Assembly: GCF_028737265.1 (NCBI RefSeq)
Contig: NZ_JAQZAK010000002.1
Span: 310,001-374,000 of the forward strand
DNA: 64,000 bases
Source of the DNA: Actinomycetospora callitridis
GTDB taxonomy: Bacteria; Actinomycetota; Actinomycetes; Mycobacteriales; Pseudonocardiaceae
Direction of reading: 5' to 3'
Position numbers and translations under genes: made by a program. Under the pieces are notes generated by a model that was not told the origin of the DNA, made no database searches, and saw only the letters and a list, made by a program, of their open reading frames with translations. Numbering within the stretch: the stretch's first letter is position 1; every line of letters starts with the position of its first letter. Shown here one piece after another: positions 18,005-26,257 of this stretch.

Positions 18005-19075
18005 TCAGCGCGGGGTGTCGGAGAGCTGCTCCTGCGGGCGGGCGGCGGCCCACTGCGGCACGGCGTCGGTGTTGACCGCGAACCACAGGTCGCGGCCGGC
18101 GCCCTCGTCGAGGTAGACGACCGACTGCCCGCCCTCGTCGCCGGTGCCGGTGACGGGCACGGTGAGGAACGAGATCGACGAGTTGCGCAGGTCGCGCATG
18201 CCGAACGCGAGCTGGGCGAGGCCGGTGTTGGACAGCGAGTCGTCCACGCCGACGTGGCGGGTGACCGTGTCGACGGCCGCGTACGCGGTCGGCGGGCTGG
18301 AGAGCGTCCCGGACGAGAGGGTCTTCTGCACGAACGCGCGCAGGGCGGCCTGCTGGCGACGGACGCGGTCGAGGTCGCCGCCGGGCAGGCTCTTGCGCTC
18401 GCGGACGTAGACGAGGGCCTGCTCGCCGTTGAGGTGCTGGGGCCCGGCGGGGACGACGACGCCGTCGCGCTCGGTCTCCTGGCCGACGTTGACGTCGATG
18501 CCGCCGACGGCGTCGGTCATCTGCGCGAAGCCCGCGAAGTCGATGACGGCGAAGTGGTCGATGTGGACGCGCGAGAGCTGCTCGACGGTCTCGATGAGCA
18601 ACGGCGGCCCGCCGAAGGCGTACGCCGCGTTGATCTTGTTCTTGCCGCGCCCCGGGACGTCGACCCAGGAGTCACGGGGGATCGAGATGATGCTCGCGCT
18701 CTGGCCGTCCTCCGCGATCGTGGCCACCATGATCACGTCGCTGCGCGTGGAGCCGAAGACCGCGTCGGGCGCGGCGTCGGTGCCGGTGGTCGCCTCGGGC
18801 GAGCGGGTGTCCGTGCCCATCAGCAGGAACGTCTGCCCGGCGGCGTCCGCGGGTCGCGACGACGGGTCGATCGGCGCGAACACCGAGGGATAGCGGCCGA
18901 CCTGCGAGCCGAGGTGCTGGGTGACCAGCACGACGCCCGCCGCGGCCAGGAGCACCAGCACGAGCAGGGCGATGAGGCCGTAGAGCAGCGCGCGCAGCCC
19001 CCGCCGCTTCCGGGCGGGCTCCTCGTCCTGGTCCGGACCCGGGCCCCCGGGACCCATCACGCTGCCGATGCTCAT
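18005..19075 (-). CDS. LytR-CpsA-Psr (LCP) family wall polymer ligase
   Basis: LCP proteins transfer lipid-linked glycopolymers (in mycolata arabinogalactan) to peptidoglycan. 356 residues: a short cytoplasmic N-terminus, one transmembrane helix (LLYGLIALLVLVLLAAAGVVL), then the LCP domain with FLLMGTDTR, RSDVIMVATI, SIPRDSWVDVPGRGKNKINAAYAFGG-like core (conserved Arg/Asp residues that hold the pyrophosphate) and YVRERKSLPGGDLDRVRRQQ. All key motifs are present. The C-terminal LytR_C domain is absent. Start ATG 19075 with GGGGA immediately upstream. Monocistronic, with its own terminator hairpin. Confidence 0.92.
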   Translation of the reverse strand: MSIGSVMGPGGPGPDQDEEPARKRRGLRALLYGLIALLVLVLLAAAGVVLVTQHLGSQVGRYPSVFAPIDPSSRPADAAGQTFLLMGTDTRSPEATTGTDAAPDAVFGSTRSDVIMVATIAEDGQSASIISIPRDSWVDVPGRGKNKINAAYAFGGPPLLIETVEQLSRVHIDHFAVIDFAGFAQMTDAVGGIDVNVGQETERDGVVVPAGPQHLNGEQALVYVRERKSLPGGDLDRVRRQQAALRAFVQKTLSSGTLSSPPTAYAAVDTVTRHVGVDDSLSNTGLAQLAFGMRDLRNSSISFLTVPVTGTGDEGGQSVVYLDEGAGRDLWFAVNTDAVPQWAAARPQEQLSDTPR

Positions 19076-19301
19076 TCCCCGACCATCCCTGCTCCCGGGT
19101 CACCACCTCCGTCGGTGACGACCTCACTCCCGTTCTCCTCGGACGACGAGCGGCTGCCGTTACGCGACACGTGGTGTCCGCCGTCACCCTGCGGCCCAGC
19201 GTGACAGCCCGCTCACGGGCGGTTCCGGGCGGCTCGTCGCGGCGCACCTGCCGCCGCCCGCGCGCATGCCGGGGCTCGCCCCGCCGGACGGACCGGCGCC
19301 C

Positions 19302-19307
19302 TACCCT
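19302..19307 (+). promoter_or_regulatory. Probable leaderless-type -10 box
   Basis: TACCCT is separated by 7 nt from the GTG start at 19315, so the transcript probably begins at or next to the start codon. No ribosome binding site is present. Confidence 0.45.
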
Positions 19308-19314
19308 CGGACGG

Positions 19315-19524
19315 GTGACGCCCGATCGAGACACCGGCGACGCCGTCCTGGAGCGGGAGGCCGCCCGCGTGGCCCTGGGCCCCGTGCCCGCCCCGCGACC
19401 CGAGCTCCTCGAGCGGGTGCTCGAGGGCCTGCGCGACCTGCCCGCAGCCGCGCACCGCACGCGCGACGACACATCCGGCGAGGGCGGGGACCCCGGGCTG
19501 CCGCTGCCGCGCCGCCGCTCCTGA
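19315..19524 (+). CDS. Small uncharacterised protein, 69 aa
   Basis: Acidic first half with a helix (PELLERVLEGLRDLPAAAH) and a disordered tail ending in PRRRS. No family recognised. GTG 19315 follows a -10-like TACCCT. Its stop overlaps the first codon of the DUF7002 gene (CTGA at 19521-19524), which couples the two translationally. The pairing of a tiny protein with an ADP-ribosyltransferase-like protein recalls toxin/antidote organisation, but nothing in the sequence of this protein proves it. Confidence 0.55.
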   Translation: MTPDRDTGDAVLEREAARVALGPVPAPRPELLERVLEGLRDLPAAAHRTRDDTSGEGGDPGLPLPRRRS

Positions 19525-20168
19525 GCTCCCCGGGCACGACCACCGGGCTCACGCGCGCCGAGCTCGCGGCGCGGCATCCCCGGCTGTTCCACATGACCGA
19601 ACCCGGCGCGTGGCCGTCGATCCGCGCCGAGGGCCTGGCGAGCGCCGCCGCGCTGGTCGAGCGCTTCGGGGCCGCGCCGGAGCTGGTCGCCGGACGCCGC
19701 CCGGCCGCCGTCACGCTGCACGCGCCGGGGCGCGACCCCGTGGTCCTGCGCGACAACGGCGTGCTGCACGACGGCCAGCTCGCGCGCTGCCTCGAGGGCA
19801 TGAACGTCGCGGACTTCTACCGGATGCTCAACGCGCGGGTGTACCTGTGGCCGACGCGCCGACGCGTCGCCGGGCTCCTGGCGGCGCGCGCCTACCGCCA
19901 CCGCGCCCACCTCGTGATCGAGCTGGACACCGCCGCCCTGCTGGACCGGCACGCCGCGGCGGTGCGCCTGTCCCCCATCAACATGGGGGCGACGCTGATC
20001 AACCCGCCCCGCCGCGGCCCCGACACCGCCCGCCCGCTCGCGGCGTGGCCCCGCGGGCGGACCGTCGCCGAGGTCACCGTCGAGCACGCCGTCCCCGACG
20101 CCGCCGACCTCGTGCTCGCCGCGGCCGTCCACCACCCCGGCGGGTACGTCGAGACGATCGACCTCTGA
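19521..20168 (+). CDS. DUF7002-like, ADP-ribosyltransferase-fold-like protein
   Basis: 215 residues. It opens with RLFHMTEPGAWPSIRAEGL, the aromatic-His-x-Thr plus I-x-x-x-GL pattern seen at the start of ADP-ribosyltransferase-like folds (DarT/DUF4433, KptA). FYRMLNARVYLWPTRR and SPINMGATLINPP follow, and the C-terminus VHHPGGYVETIDL fits DUF7002. Enzyme activity is inferred from fold resemblance only. The start is problematic: no ATG, GTG or TTG lies between the preceding gene and the domain; CTG 19521 overlapping the upstream TGA is the best candidate. ATG 19266 would overlap the whole upstream gene and encode an Arg/Pro-rich leader typical of a wrong frame. Confidence 0.7.
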   Translation: MSSPGTTTGLTRAELAARHPRLFHMTEPGAWPSIRAEGLASAAALVERFGAAPELVAGRRPAAVTLHAPGRDPVVLRDNGVLHDGQLARCLEGMNVADFYRMLNARVYLWPTRRRVAGLLAARAYRHRAHLVIELDTAALLDRHAAAVRLSPINMGATLINPPRRGPDTARPLAAWPRGRTVAEVTVEHAVPDAADLVLAAAVHHPGGYVETIDL

Positions 20169-20170
20169 CC

Positions 20171-20186
20171 GCACGGCGAGCCGTGC
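20171..20186 (+). terminator. Short hairpin after the DUF7002 gene
   Basis: GCACGG, tetraloop CGAG, CCGTGC, beginning 2 bp after the stop codon. A 6-bp stem with no U-run. Confidence 0.35.
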
Positions 20187-20380
20187 CCGGATCACCGGAG
20201 ACCGCCCCCGGCACCCGGAGACCACGGGTACGTCGTCCACCCGCGGGAGACCTGGGACGCCGACGACGCTCTCCTGATCTCCGTGCGGGTGGCCGTTTCG
20301 CCCAGGGTGAACGCCGACGGGCCGACAGCGGGCGCACGACGACCTACCGTGGGCGGACAGCACCGAGGAAGGAGCGCGCG

Positions 20381-20731
20381 ATGACCGTTCCCGACCCCGG
20401 CCACCCCGACGCCCGGCCCGGAGGCCGGCGACCGAGCAGCGGCATGGACCCCATGCCGACGTCGGTGCCCCCGCCCCCGTTGGGCGACCGGCCGGACACC
20501 GACACGCCCCGTCGGCCCACGCCGGGCGACCCGGCCCCGGACGGGCGCCTCGAGCTCGTCGCGGTCGGCCGCGACGACCGTCGCCGGCACGTCGTCGACG
20601 TCGAGTCCGGCGAGCTCGGCGACCCGACGGGACTGCGGGCGCGGTGCGGCGCCGCCGTCGAGCAGGTCGTGCCGGGCCTGCGGGCGGAGCAGGCGGACTG
20701 CCCCGGGTGCCTGCTCCCGGTGCACCGCTAG
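20381..20731 (+). CDS. Small protein with C-terminal Cys cluster, 116 aa
   Basis: ATG 20381 is preceded by AGGAAGGAG at 20365-20373, a strong ribosome binding site. The first 60 residues are Pro/Asp/Arg-rich and disordered. The last 50 form a compact domain (RLELVAVGRDDRRRHVVDV, then RCGAA and DCPGC) in which three cysteines could bind zinc. No family name assigned. It ends at 20731, directly abutting the stop of the convergent channel gene at 20732. Confidence 0.7.
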   Translation: MTVPDPGHPDARPGGRRPSSGMDPMPTSVPPPPLGDRPDTDTPRRPTPGDPAPDGRLELVAVGRDDRRRHVVDVESGELGDPTGLRARCGAAVEQVVPGLRAEQADCPGCLLPVHR

Positions 20732-21793
20732 TCAGTCGTCGGGCCCCGCCCGCCGCACGCACAGCAGGCGGTCGCCGCGCTCCAGCGCGTCGACCTCCGG
20801 GGCGTCGATGGCGTGCACGGTGCCGTCGCGCACGACGCCCAGCACGATGTCGCGCAGGTGGCGTGGCGAGCCGCCGATCTCGTTCTCGGTGACCGCCCGC
20901 TCGCCCAGGCTCAGGCCCGCCTCGGGCGAGATGAGGTCCTCGACCACCGACACGACGGCCGGCGTCGTGGTGGCCATCCCGAGCAGGCGGCCCGCGGTCT
21001 CGGCGGACACGACCACCGAGTCGGCGCCGGACTGGCGCAGCAGGTGCACGTTCTCGGCCTCGCGCACGGCCGCCGTGATCGTGATCTTCGGCGCCATCTC
21101 GCGGGCGGTCAGGGTGACCATCACGGCCGTGTCGTCGCGGTTGGTGGCGACGACCAGGGCCGTGGCGTGCGGCAGCCCCGCCGTGCGCAGCACCGACGAC
21201 TGGGTCGCGTCCCCGCGCACCGTCACCAGCCCCAGCGCGGACGCCGCGTCGAGCCGTCCGCGGTCGGTGTCGACGACGACGATGTGGTCGACGTCGTGCC
21301 CGTCCCCGCGCAGCGTGGTGACGGCGGCCTGGCCCTTCGTCCCGTAGCCCACGACCACGACGTGGTTGCGCACGCGGGACCTCCAGCGGTTGATGCGGAA
21401 CGCCTGACGGGACCGCTCGGTGAGCAGCTCGACCGTGGTGCCGACCAGGACGATGAGGAACAGCAGCCGCAGGGGCGTGATGACGAGGATCGTCCACAGC
21501 CGCGCGGACTCGGTCACCGGCACCACGTCGCCGTAGCCGGTGGTCGAGAGCGAGACCGTCGCATAGTAGAAGGCGTCGATCAGGCCGATGCCGTCGTCGT
21601 TGTTGTTGTCGACGTAGCCGTCGCGCTGGAAGTAGACGATCAGCGCGGCGGCCGTCAGCGCACCGAGGGCGAGGAACAGGCGCCGCAGCAGCGCGACGAT
21701 CGGCCCGACCCCGGTCTCGGGCATCTGCACCGACGCGCCGCCCTCGATGCGCGCCGGTGAGGCGTCCCGCGACACGCGGCCTCGCAGGACCAT
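20732..21793 (-). CDS. Potassium channel protein with RCK (TrkA-N/TrkA-C) domains
   Basis: 353 residues in the Kch/MthK architecture. One helix near residues 35-53, a pore loop with the selectivity filter TTGYGD at 84-89, and a second helix (LWTILVITPLRLLFLIVLVG). A TrkA-N Rossmann domain starts with VVVVGYGTKG at 145-154 for nucleotide binding, and a TrkA-C domain occupies residues 265-350. Four subunits should form a ligand-gated K+ channel. Start ATG 21793; ATG 21724 (MPETGVG) would give a shorter cytoplasmic leader and is a fair alternative. Confidence 0.92.
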   Translation of the reverse strand: MVLRGRVSRDASPARIEGGASVQMPETGVGPIVALLRRLFLALGALTAAALIVYFQRDGYVDNNNDDGIGLIDAFYYATVSLSTTGYGDVVPVTESARLWTILVITPLRLLFLIVLVGTTVELLTERSRQAFRINRWRSRVRNHVVVVGYGTKGQAAVTTLRGDGHDVDHIVVVDTDRGRLDAASALGLVTVRGDATQSSVLRTAGLPHATALVVATNRDDTAVMVTLTAREMAPKITITAAVREAENVHLLRQSGADSVVVSAETAGRLLGMATTTPAVVSVVEDLISPEAGLSLGERAVTENEIGGSPRHLRDIVLGVVRDGTVHAIDAPEVDALERGDRLLCVRRAGPDD

Positions 21794-21871
21794 CTCCCGG
21801 CCCCTCCCGCGGCTCGTCGGTCACGACGGCGGGCCGCCTGGGGCGCCTGCCACGGCGAGGTTACCGGGGCG

Positions 21872-23470
21872 CTAGGTGGGCGGGGTGCGCTGGTAGCCCG
21901 GGAAGTTGCCGTAGATGTTCTCCCCGGGCGGGCCCTCGGTGACGGCGTGGACGAGGTACTCGCCGCCCACGAACGCGCCCTTCCACGACTCGCCGCGCCC
22001 GCCGAACGCCTCGTCCTTGTCGCCGCGCGAGCGCAGCTTGTTGATCCCGACCTTGAACGCCTGGACCTGCTCGGCGAGCCGCTCCGCCTTCTGGCTGTCG
22101 TCGCTCGCGATGCTCGCCACGAGCGCGCCGTTGGACGCGTTCATCTGCGCGAGCAGCTCGGCCTCGGTGTCGACGACGATGATCGAGTCGACGGGCCCGA
22201 ACGGCTCCTCGTGCATCAGCCGTGACGCGCCCGGAGGGGCGAGCATCGAGACCGGGGCGTGGTACGCGGAGGTGTCCTGGCCGGGCAGGAAGCGCCCGCC
22301 CGCCTTGTCGCCACGGAAGAGCGGCACGGCCCCGTGGCGCAGGGCCTCCTCGACGCTCTCGTCGAGCTCGGCGGCCTTGGCCGCGGAGATCAGCGGGCCG
22401 AAGTCGAGGGCGGGCAGGTCGTCGACCCCGTCGCCGCCCTCCTCGACCGCGAGCGGGTGCCCGAAGCGGACGCCCTCGAGCACCGGCAGGTACGTCCCGA
22501 GGAACTGGTCGACGAGCTTGCGCTGCACGACGAAGCGCGGGTAGGCGGTGCACCGCTGCTTGGCGTACTCGAAGCCCTTCTTGAGGATCCCCGAGAACGT
22601 CTCCCAGTCGGAGAACTCCCAGACGCCCCAGGTGTTGAGGCCCTCCTGCTCGAGCATGTGCCGCTTGCCGGTGTCGGCGAGCTGCGCCGCGACCCGGCCG
22701 CCGTTGGACCGCCCGCCGACGAACGCCAGCGCCCCGATCTCGGGCGAGCGGATCAGCGCGTCCGAGAGCTCCGAGCCGTCGCCGGCCAGCAGCGTCACGG
22801 GCAGCCCCTCGCGGGCCATGAGCGCGTGCGCGACGGTCAGCGTCATCCAGCCGCCCTGGGTGGGCGTCTTCGCGACGACGCCGTTGCCCGCCAGCAGCTG
22901 CACCAGCTCGGCGTGCACCTGCACGCTCATCGGGTAGTTCCAGCTGGCGATGTTCGAGACCGGTCCCTCGAGCGGCGCGCGCTTCGCCGGCGCCCCCTCG
23001 ACGTCGCGGGCGAGCATCCCCTCGATCTCGTCGACGTACCAGCGCACGCCCGAGATGCACCGGTCGACGTCGGCGCACGCCATCGCCCACGGCTTGCCGA
23101 TCTCCCAGGACAGCAGCAGCGCGAGGTCGTCGCGGGCACCCTCCATCGCGTCGAGCGACGCCGACACCCGGCGCCGGCGCTCGTCGAGGTCGACGTCGCC
23201 CCAGGAGCGGTGCGTCGCGGCCGCGCGCTGCACCGCGTCCGAGGCGGTCGCCGCGTCGACCTTGAGCATCGTGCCGAGCGACGAGCCGTCGACGGGGCTC
23301 GTCTGCTCGCTCGGCGTCCCGACCGCCTTCCACTCGCCGTCGATGAGGTTCGCCGGCCCGTCGTCGGCGAAGGCCTCGCCGACGAGATCGCGCACCCGTC
23401 CGGTCACGGCCGACCAGCTGACGCTGTCGGGGACGTGGAGCCGGGCGGTGCCGTCGGCTGCGTCGCTCAT
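21872..23470 (-). CDS. Aldehyde dehydrogenase family protein
   Basis: 532 residues. NAD(P)-dependent aldehyde oxidation is expected. NAD-binding ASWNYPMSVQVHAEL, the acidic region with the catalytic Glu (MLEQEGLNTWG in place of the common ELGGKNP) and the Cys loop YAKQRCTAYPRFVVQ are all recognisable; the C-terminal EEPFGPV is canonical. The Glu loop is atypical, as in a separate actinobacterial ALDH branch; it is also 30-40 residues longer at the C-terminus than common ALDHs. ATG 23470 is preferred because GGGAG lies 9 nt upstream; ATG 23476 is only 3 nt from it. A long upstream region suggests regulation. Confidence 0.9.
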   Translation of the reverse strand: MSDAADGTARLHVPDSVSWSAVTGRVRDLVGEAFADDGPANLIDGEWKAVGTPSEQTSPVDGSSLGTMLKVDAATASDAVQRAAATHRSWGDVDLDERRRRVSASLDAMEGARDDLALLLSWEIGKPWAMACADVDRCISGVRWYVDEIEGMLARDVEGAPAKRAPLEGPVSNIASWNYPMSVQVHAELVQLLAGNGVVAKTPTQGGWMTLTVAHALMAREGLPVTLLAGDGSELSDALIRSPEIGALAFVGGRSNGGRVAAQLADTGKRHMLEQEGLNTWGVWEFSDWETFSGILKKGFEYAKQRCTAYPRFVVQRKLVDQFLGTYLPVLEGVRFGHPLAVEEGGDGVDDLPALDFGPLISAAKAAELDESVEEALRHGAVPLFRGDKAGGRFLPGQDTSAYHAPVSMLAPPGASRLMHEEPFGPVDSIIVVDTEAELLAQMNASNGALVASIASDDSQKAERLAEQVQAFKVGINKLRSRGDKDEAFGGRGESWKGAFVGGEYLVHAVTEGPPGENIYGNFPGYQRTPPT

Positions 23471-23476
23471 GATCAT

Positions 23477-23947
23477 GGTCTCCCGGTCGCTCGGGGTCGG
23501 GACCCGACGACCATAGGCACCCCGGGCGCCCCACGGGAACCGTCCGACGGACGTGTCGTGCCCTACCCGTGGTCGGACGATCACCCCAAGTGATCCGCAG
23601 CCCGGGAGCGGGTCGCGGTGACGAAGTCCGCCCGCCCGTTGAGCCGCTTCCCGAGTAGATATTACTTCGCCTAACAATCTATCGGAGATCGCTTGTATGC
23701 AACGGCGCGTGACGGGACAGACACCGAATGTCACGCTGTGCGTCGGCGCGGGAGACGTATCGCCGAGCGGTCCCCCCGCACGGGTGAATAGTTGAAAGCT
23801 TGAATCAGGAGTTGGGCACTCTCCCGTCACCACTCGTGACAGCGGCTCCACGCCGGCGCCTCCCGTCCCCCGACGGTGGCGCCGGACGCCGGGGCAGACC
23901 GGGACGGCATGAACCCCCTCGTGCCGGAACGCGGAGGAGAGAGACCG
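23477..23947. other. Divergent intergenic region with an AT-rich patch
   Basis: About 470 bp with no supported gene. It separates the leftward aldehyde dehydrogenase from the rightward 129-aa gene. At 23656-23700 there is a stretch far richer in A/T than anything nearby, including TAGATATTACTTCGCC and TAACAATCTATCGG; read leftward it contains TTGCAT and TAGATT 15 nt apart, a possible promoter for the dehydrogenase. A second AT-rich stretch at 23785-23810 (GTGAATAGTTGAAAGCTTG) may belong to the rightward gene. Confidence 0.5.
23579..23595. promoter_or_regulatory. Operator-like palindrome upstream of the aldehyde dehydrogenase
   Basis: GATCAC-CCCAA-GTGATC is a perfect 6-bp inverted repeat with a 5-nt centre, 109 bp upstream of the dehydrogenase start and between it and the AT-rich promoter candidate. 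It has the size of a dimeric-repressor site. The regulator is unknown. Confidence 0.45.
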
Positions 23948-24337
23948 ATGGAGAACGAGGCCCGGTGTCCCGCACGCCTGGACCCCGCCGAGCCGACCGT
24001 CGAACCGACCGTCGAGCACCCCGCCGAACCCACTGCCGAGCCGACCGCCGTCCCGACCGGCGGCCGTCCCGACGCCGACCCCGCGAAGGCCGCCCCGATC
24101 GGCCGAGTACCGCAGGTGGACTGGCTGACCGCACAGGCGGAGCTCGACGAGTGCGACGGCTACATCGTGCTCGCGGTCGATCCGCAGACCGGCGAGGTCG
24201 ACGCGCACGGCCCGTACCCCGGGTTCGATGCCCTGGAGGTCGCGGAGTCGCTGCGCAGGACCCTCGACCACGAGGAGCTCGACGACGTCGTCGTCCGCGT
24301 CGTGCGCTGGCACCAGGAGTCGACGGGCGCGGCCTGA
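23948..24337 (+). CDS. Uncharacterised protein with YCII-like C-terminal domain, 129 aa
   Basis: ATG 23948 is chosen because GGAGGAGAGAG lies just upstream. The first 60 residues are disordered, with imperfect EPTVEPTVE/AEPTAEPTA repeats. Residues 70-128 form a small alpha/beta unit (ELDECDGYIVLAVDPQTGEVDAHGPYPGFDALEVAESLRR) of unknown family; the resemblance to small dimeric alpha-beta barrels is only suggestive. It converges with the amidase gene at 24370. Confidence 0.65.
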   Translation: MENEARCPARLDPAEPTVEPTVEHPAEPTAEPTAVPTGGRPDADPAKAAPIGRVPQVDWLTAQAELDECDGYIVLAVDPQTGEVDAHGPYPGFDALEVAESLRRTLDHEELDDVVVRVVRWHQESTGAA

Positions 24338-24369
24338 CGCCCGGGACTGCTCTTCCGGGGCCTGGACCC

Positions 24370-25182
24370 TCAGCGGCCCAGCGTCTGCAGGATGCCCGCG
24401 GCGATGCCGTCGGCGTAGCGCTGGCGGCCCGCGGGATCGGTGAGCACGGCGGCCTCGCCGGGGTTGCGCATGTTCCCGCACTCGACGAGCGCGGCGGGCA
24501 CGCGCGCGAGGTTGAGCCCCGCGAGGTCGGGGCGCGGGTCGAGCCCGCTCTCGCCCCGGTAGGTCGACGGCGCGAACCCCTGACCCTCGAGGCCCGCGAC
24601 CAGCGCGCGGGCGAGGTCGAGCGACGGCCCGCGCTGCGAGGGGGCGAGCGCGGGGTCCGCGACGGCGATGTGGAACCCGCGGTCCTCCGTGGCGGGCGCG
24701 GAGTCGGCGTGGATCGAGACCGTCAGCGCGGCCCGGGCGTCGTTCGCGGCCGCGGCCCGCTGGTCGACGCAGGGGCCGACGCCGGCGTCGTCGGAGCGGG
24801 TGGAGCGCACGACCACCCCGCGCCCGGTCAGCACGCGCGTGGCCCGCTGGGCGACGTCGAAGGCGAAGGCGTGCTCGGCGTAGCCGCCCGACGTCCCGCT
24901 GCCTGAGGTCGCGGTGCCGGTGGTGTTGCAGGGCTTCGTGCCGCCGCGCCCGTCGGGCACCTCCCGCGCGATCTCGTCCGCGGCCCCGGCGTTGCCGCCG
25001 TTGTGGCCCGGGTCGAGGACGACGACGGGCGCGTCCGGGGCCGCCCGGGCCTGCGCGTCCGGCGCCGGGGAGGGCGCCTGCGCCGGCACCCGACTCGGGG
25101 CTGCGGTCGTGGGCGGGGTGGGGGTCGTGCCGCACGCGGCGAGCAGGGCCAGCAGGAGGACCAGGACCGCGCGGCCGGTCAT
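24370..25182 (-). CDS. N-acetylmuramoyl-L-alanine amidase lipoprotein (Amidase_3)
   Basis: Cleaves the bond between muramic acid and the stem peptide. 270 residues with lipobox LLAACG at about residue 17, a 30-residue linker, then the zinc amidase fold: VVLDPGHNGG with the first zinc His, SIHADS with the second, and LVECGN with the catalytic Glu. An insertion with PCNTTGTATSG between the first and second motifs resembles the mycobacterial Rv3717-type amidases. ATG 25182 overlaps the stop of the upstream 44-codon frame (ATGA), so its translation is coupled to a gene remnant. Confidence 0.92.
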   Translation of the reverse strand: MTGRAVLVLLLALLAACGTTPTPPTTAAPSRVPAQAPSPAPDAQARAAPDAPVVVLDPGHNGGNAGAADEIAREVPDGRGGTKPCNTTGTATSGSGTSGGYAEHAFAFDVAQRATRVLTGRGVVVRSTRSDDAGVGPCVDQRAAAANDARAALTVSIHADSAPATEDRGFHIAVADPALAPSQRGPSLDLARALVAGLEGQGFAPSTYRGESGLDPRPDLAGLNLARVPAALVECGNMRNPGEAAVLTDPAGRQRYADGIAAGILQTLGR

Positions 25183-25313
25183 CGCAGGGTCAGCTCGGCG
25201 AGGTGGTCGCCGGTGACGACGTCGAAGGGTCCCGCCAGGGCGTCGCGCAGGCCGGAGAACCGGGCCCAGAGCCAGCCGGCGCAGTCGGCGATGCGGACCG
25301 GACGGTCACTCAC
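25179..25313 (-). pseudogene. N-terminal remnant of a DUF1446/AtuA-like gene
   Basis: 44 codons from GTG 25313 with a good ribosome binding site (CCGGGAG 6 nt upstream) to a TGA that overlaps the amidase ATG. The peptide includes RPVRIADCAGW and FDVVTGDHLAELTL, which match from memory the start of AtuA/DUF1446 proteins (about 450-590 residues; pattern VRI-N-SGF ... DVLTGDYLAELTM). Everything after the LAELT motif is missing and the amidase starts at once. I read it as the 5' end of a deleted gene that still supplies promoter and translation initiation for the amidase. A genuine short peptide cannot be excluded. Confidence 0.55.
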
Positions 25314-25465
25314 GCGGGCTCCCGGAGGGGTGATCGAGACGGTCGGGCGGCCCGGAGTCTCCCCTCCCGATCCGGCGCTCGCTGAGTGACGCAGGTCACT
25401 TCACGATGAGAGCAACCTGAGCGCCAGCCACTCGTACGGCTCAGTGAACGTACGGACCGTCGCTC

Positions 25466-25471
25466 TACGGT
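25466..25471 (+). promoter_or_regulatory. Probable promoter (-35 GTGAAC 25444-25449, -10 TACGGT)
   Basis: The two hexamers are 16 nt apart. The -10 ends 6 nt before GTG 25478, so transcription may begin there, giving either a leaderless start at that GTG or a 63-nt leader for ATG 25541. Confidence 0.45.
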
Positions 25472-25540
25472 GAGCACGTGCCGGTCACCGACCGGACAGA
25501 ACGGGCCCGGGCGAAGCGGGCCCTCCTGGGGGGGAACCAC

Positions 25541-25741
25541 ATGAAGACGATCGCGCTCGCCCTCGGCGGGCTCACCGCCGCCTGGCTGGCCGCGCCGACG
25601 GTCGTGATGACCGCGCGCGGCACCCTCGACCAGCGGGCCTGTGCCGGCTGGCGCGCCCTCGCGCCGGTGCCCGCGCCGCGGTCCCTGGCGCCGATCCCGG
25701 CCCCGCGCCGCGGCGACCTGGACGACCGCGTCTCGGCCTGA
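25541..25741 (+). CDS. Small exported or membrane-anchored protein, 66 aa
   Basis: Begins MKTIALALGGLTAAWLAAPTVV, a signal peptide or membrane anchor, followed by a short Pro/Arg-rich tail. No family recognised. ATG 25541 follows CTGGGGGGGAACCAC, a purine-rich ribosome binding site. The in-frame GTG at 25478 would add 21 charged residues and has a leaderless-type -10 box; the hydrophobic N-terminus argues for the ATG. Confidence 0.55.
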   Translation: MKTIALALGGLTAAWLAAPTVVMTARGTLDQRACAGWRALAPVPAPRSLAPIPAPRRGDLDDRVSA

Positions 25742-25795
25742 CCTGCGGGTCCGGCCCTGCTCGTTCGGCCCTGCTCGTCCGGCCGGCGACGTTCC

Positions 25796-26257
25796 TCAGG
25801 CCGCGACGACGGGCCGCGGCAGCGGCTCGAACAGCGAGCCCCCGAAGATCCCGCGGCCGGTGCCGACGCTGGCGAGCAGCGCGTCCTGGCAGCGCCGGGC
25901 GAGCCGGGCCACGGCCGCGCCGTCGTCCACCCCGCGGGCCCGGGCGATCTCGTCGAGCACGTGCTGCGGCCAGCCCGTGGGGTCCGCCCGGCCGGCCTCG
26001 CAGGCCGCCACGACCTCGGCCCACCGCGCCGCGTCGACGTCGCCGCGGCCGCGGTCGAGGAACATCGTGCCGAGGTGCTCGCTCACCGCGAGGACGTTGT
26101 GCGGCGTCGTCGGGAAGCCGGCGCGCAGGAGGATCGCCTCCGCGAGGTCGGGCGAGAGCCGCGGCCCGGGCGTGACGCCGGGCCGGTGGCGCAGCGCCGC
26201 CACGACGGTGAACGCGAAGACGACGAGCAGCGCAACGGTGCCGACCACGGTGTCCAC
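25796..26257 (-). CDS. Uncharacterised membrane-anchored protein, 153 aa
   Basis: One N-terminal helix (VVGTVALLVVFAFTVVAAL) followed by a soluble helical domain of about 110 residues (LSPDLAEAILLRAGFPTTPHNVLAVSE and later WPQHVLDEIARARG). The anchor is not followed by a cleavage site. No family recognised. Stands alone between convergent and divergent neighbours. Confidence 0.65.
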   Translation of the reverse strand: MDTVVGTVALLVVFAFTVVAALRHRPGVTPGPRLSPDLAEAILLRAGFPTTPHNVLAVSEHLGTMFLDRGRGDVDAARWAEVVAACEAGRADPTGWPQHVLDEIARARGVDDGAAVARLARRCQDALLASVGTGRGIFGGSLFEPLPRPVVAA

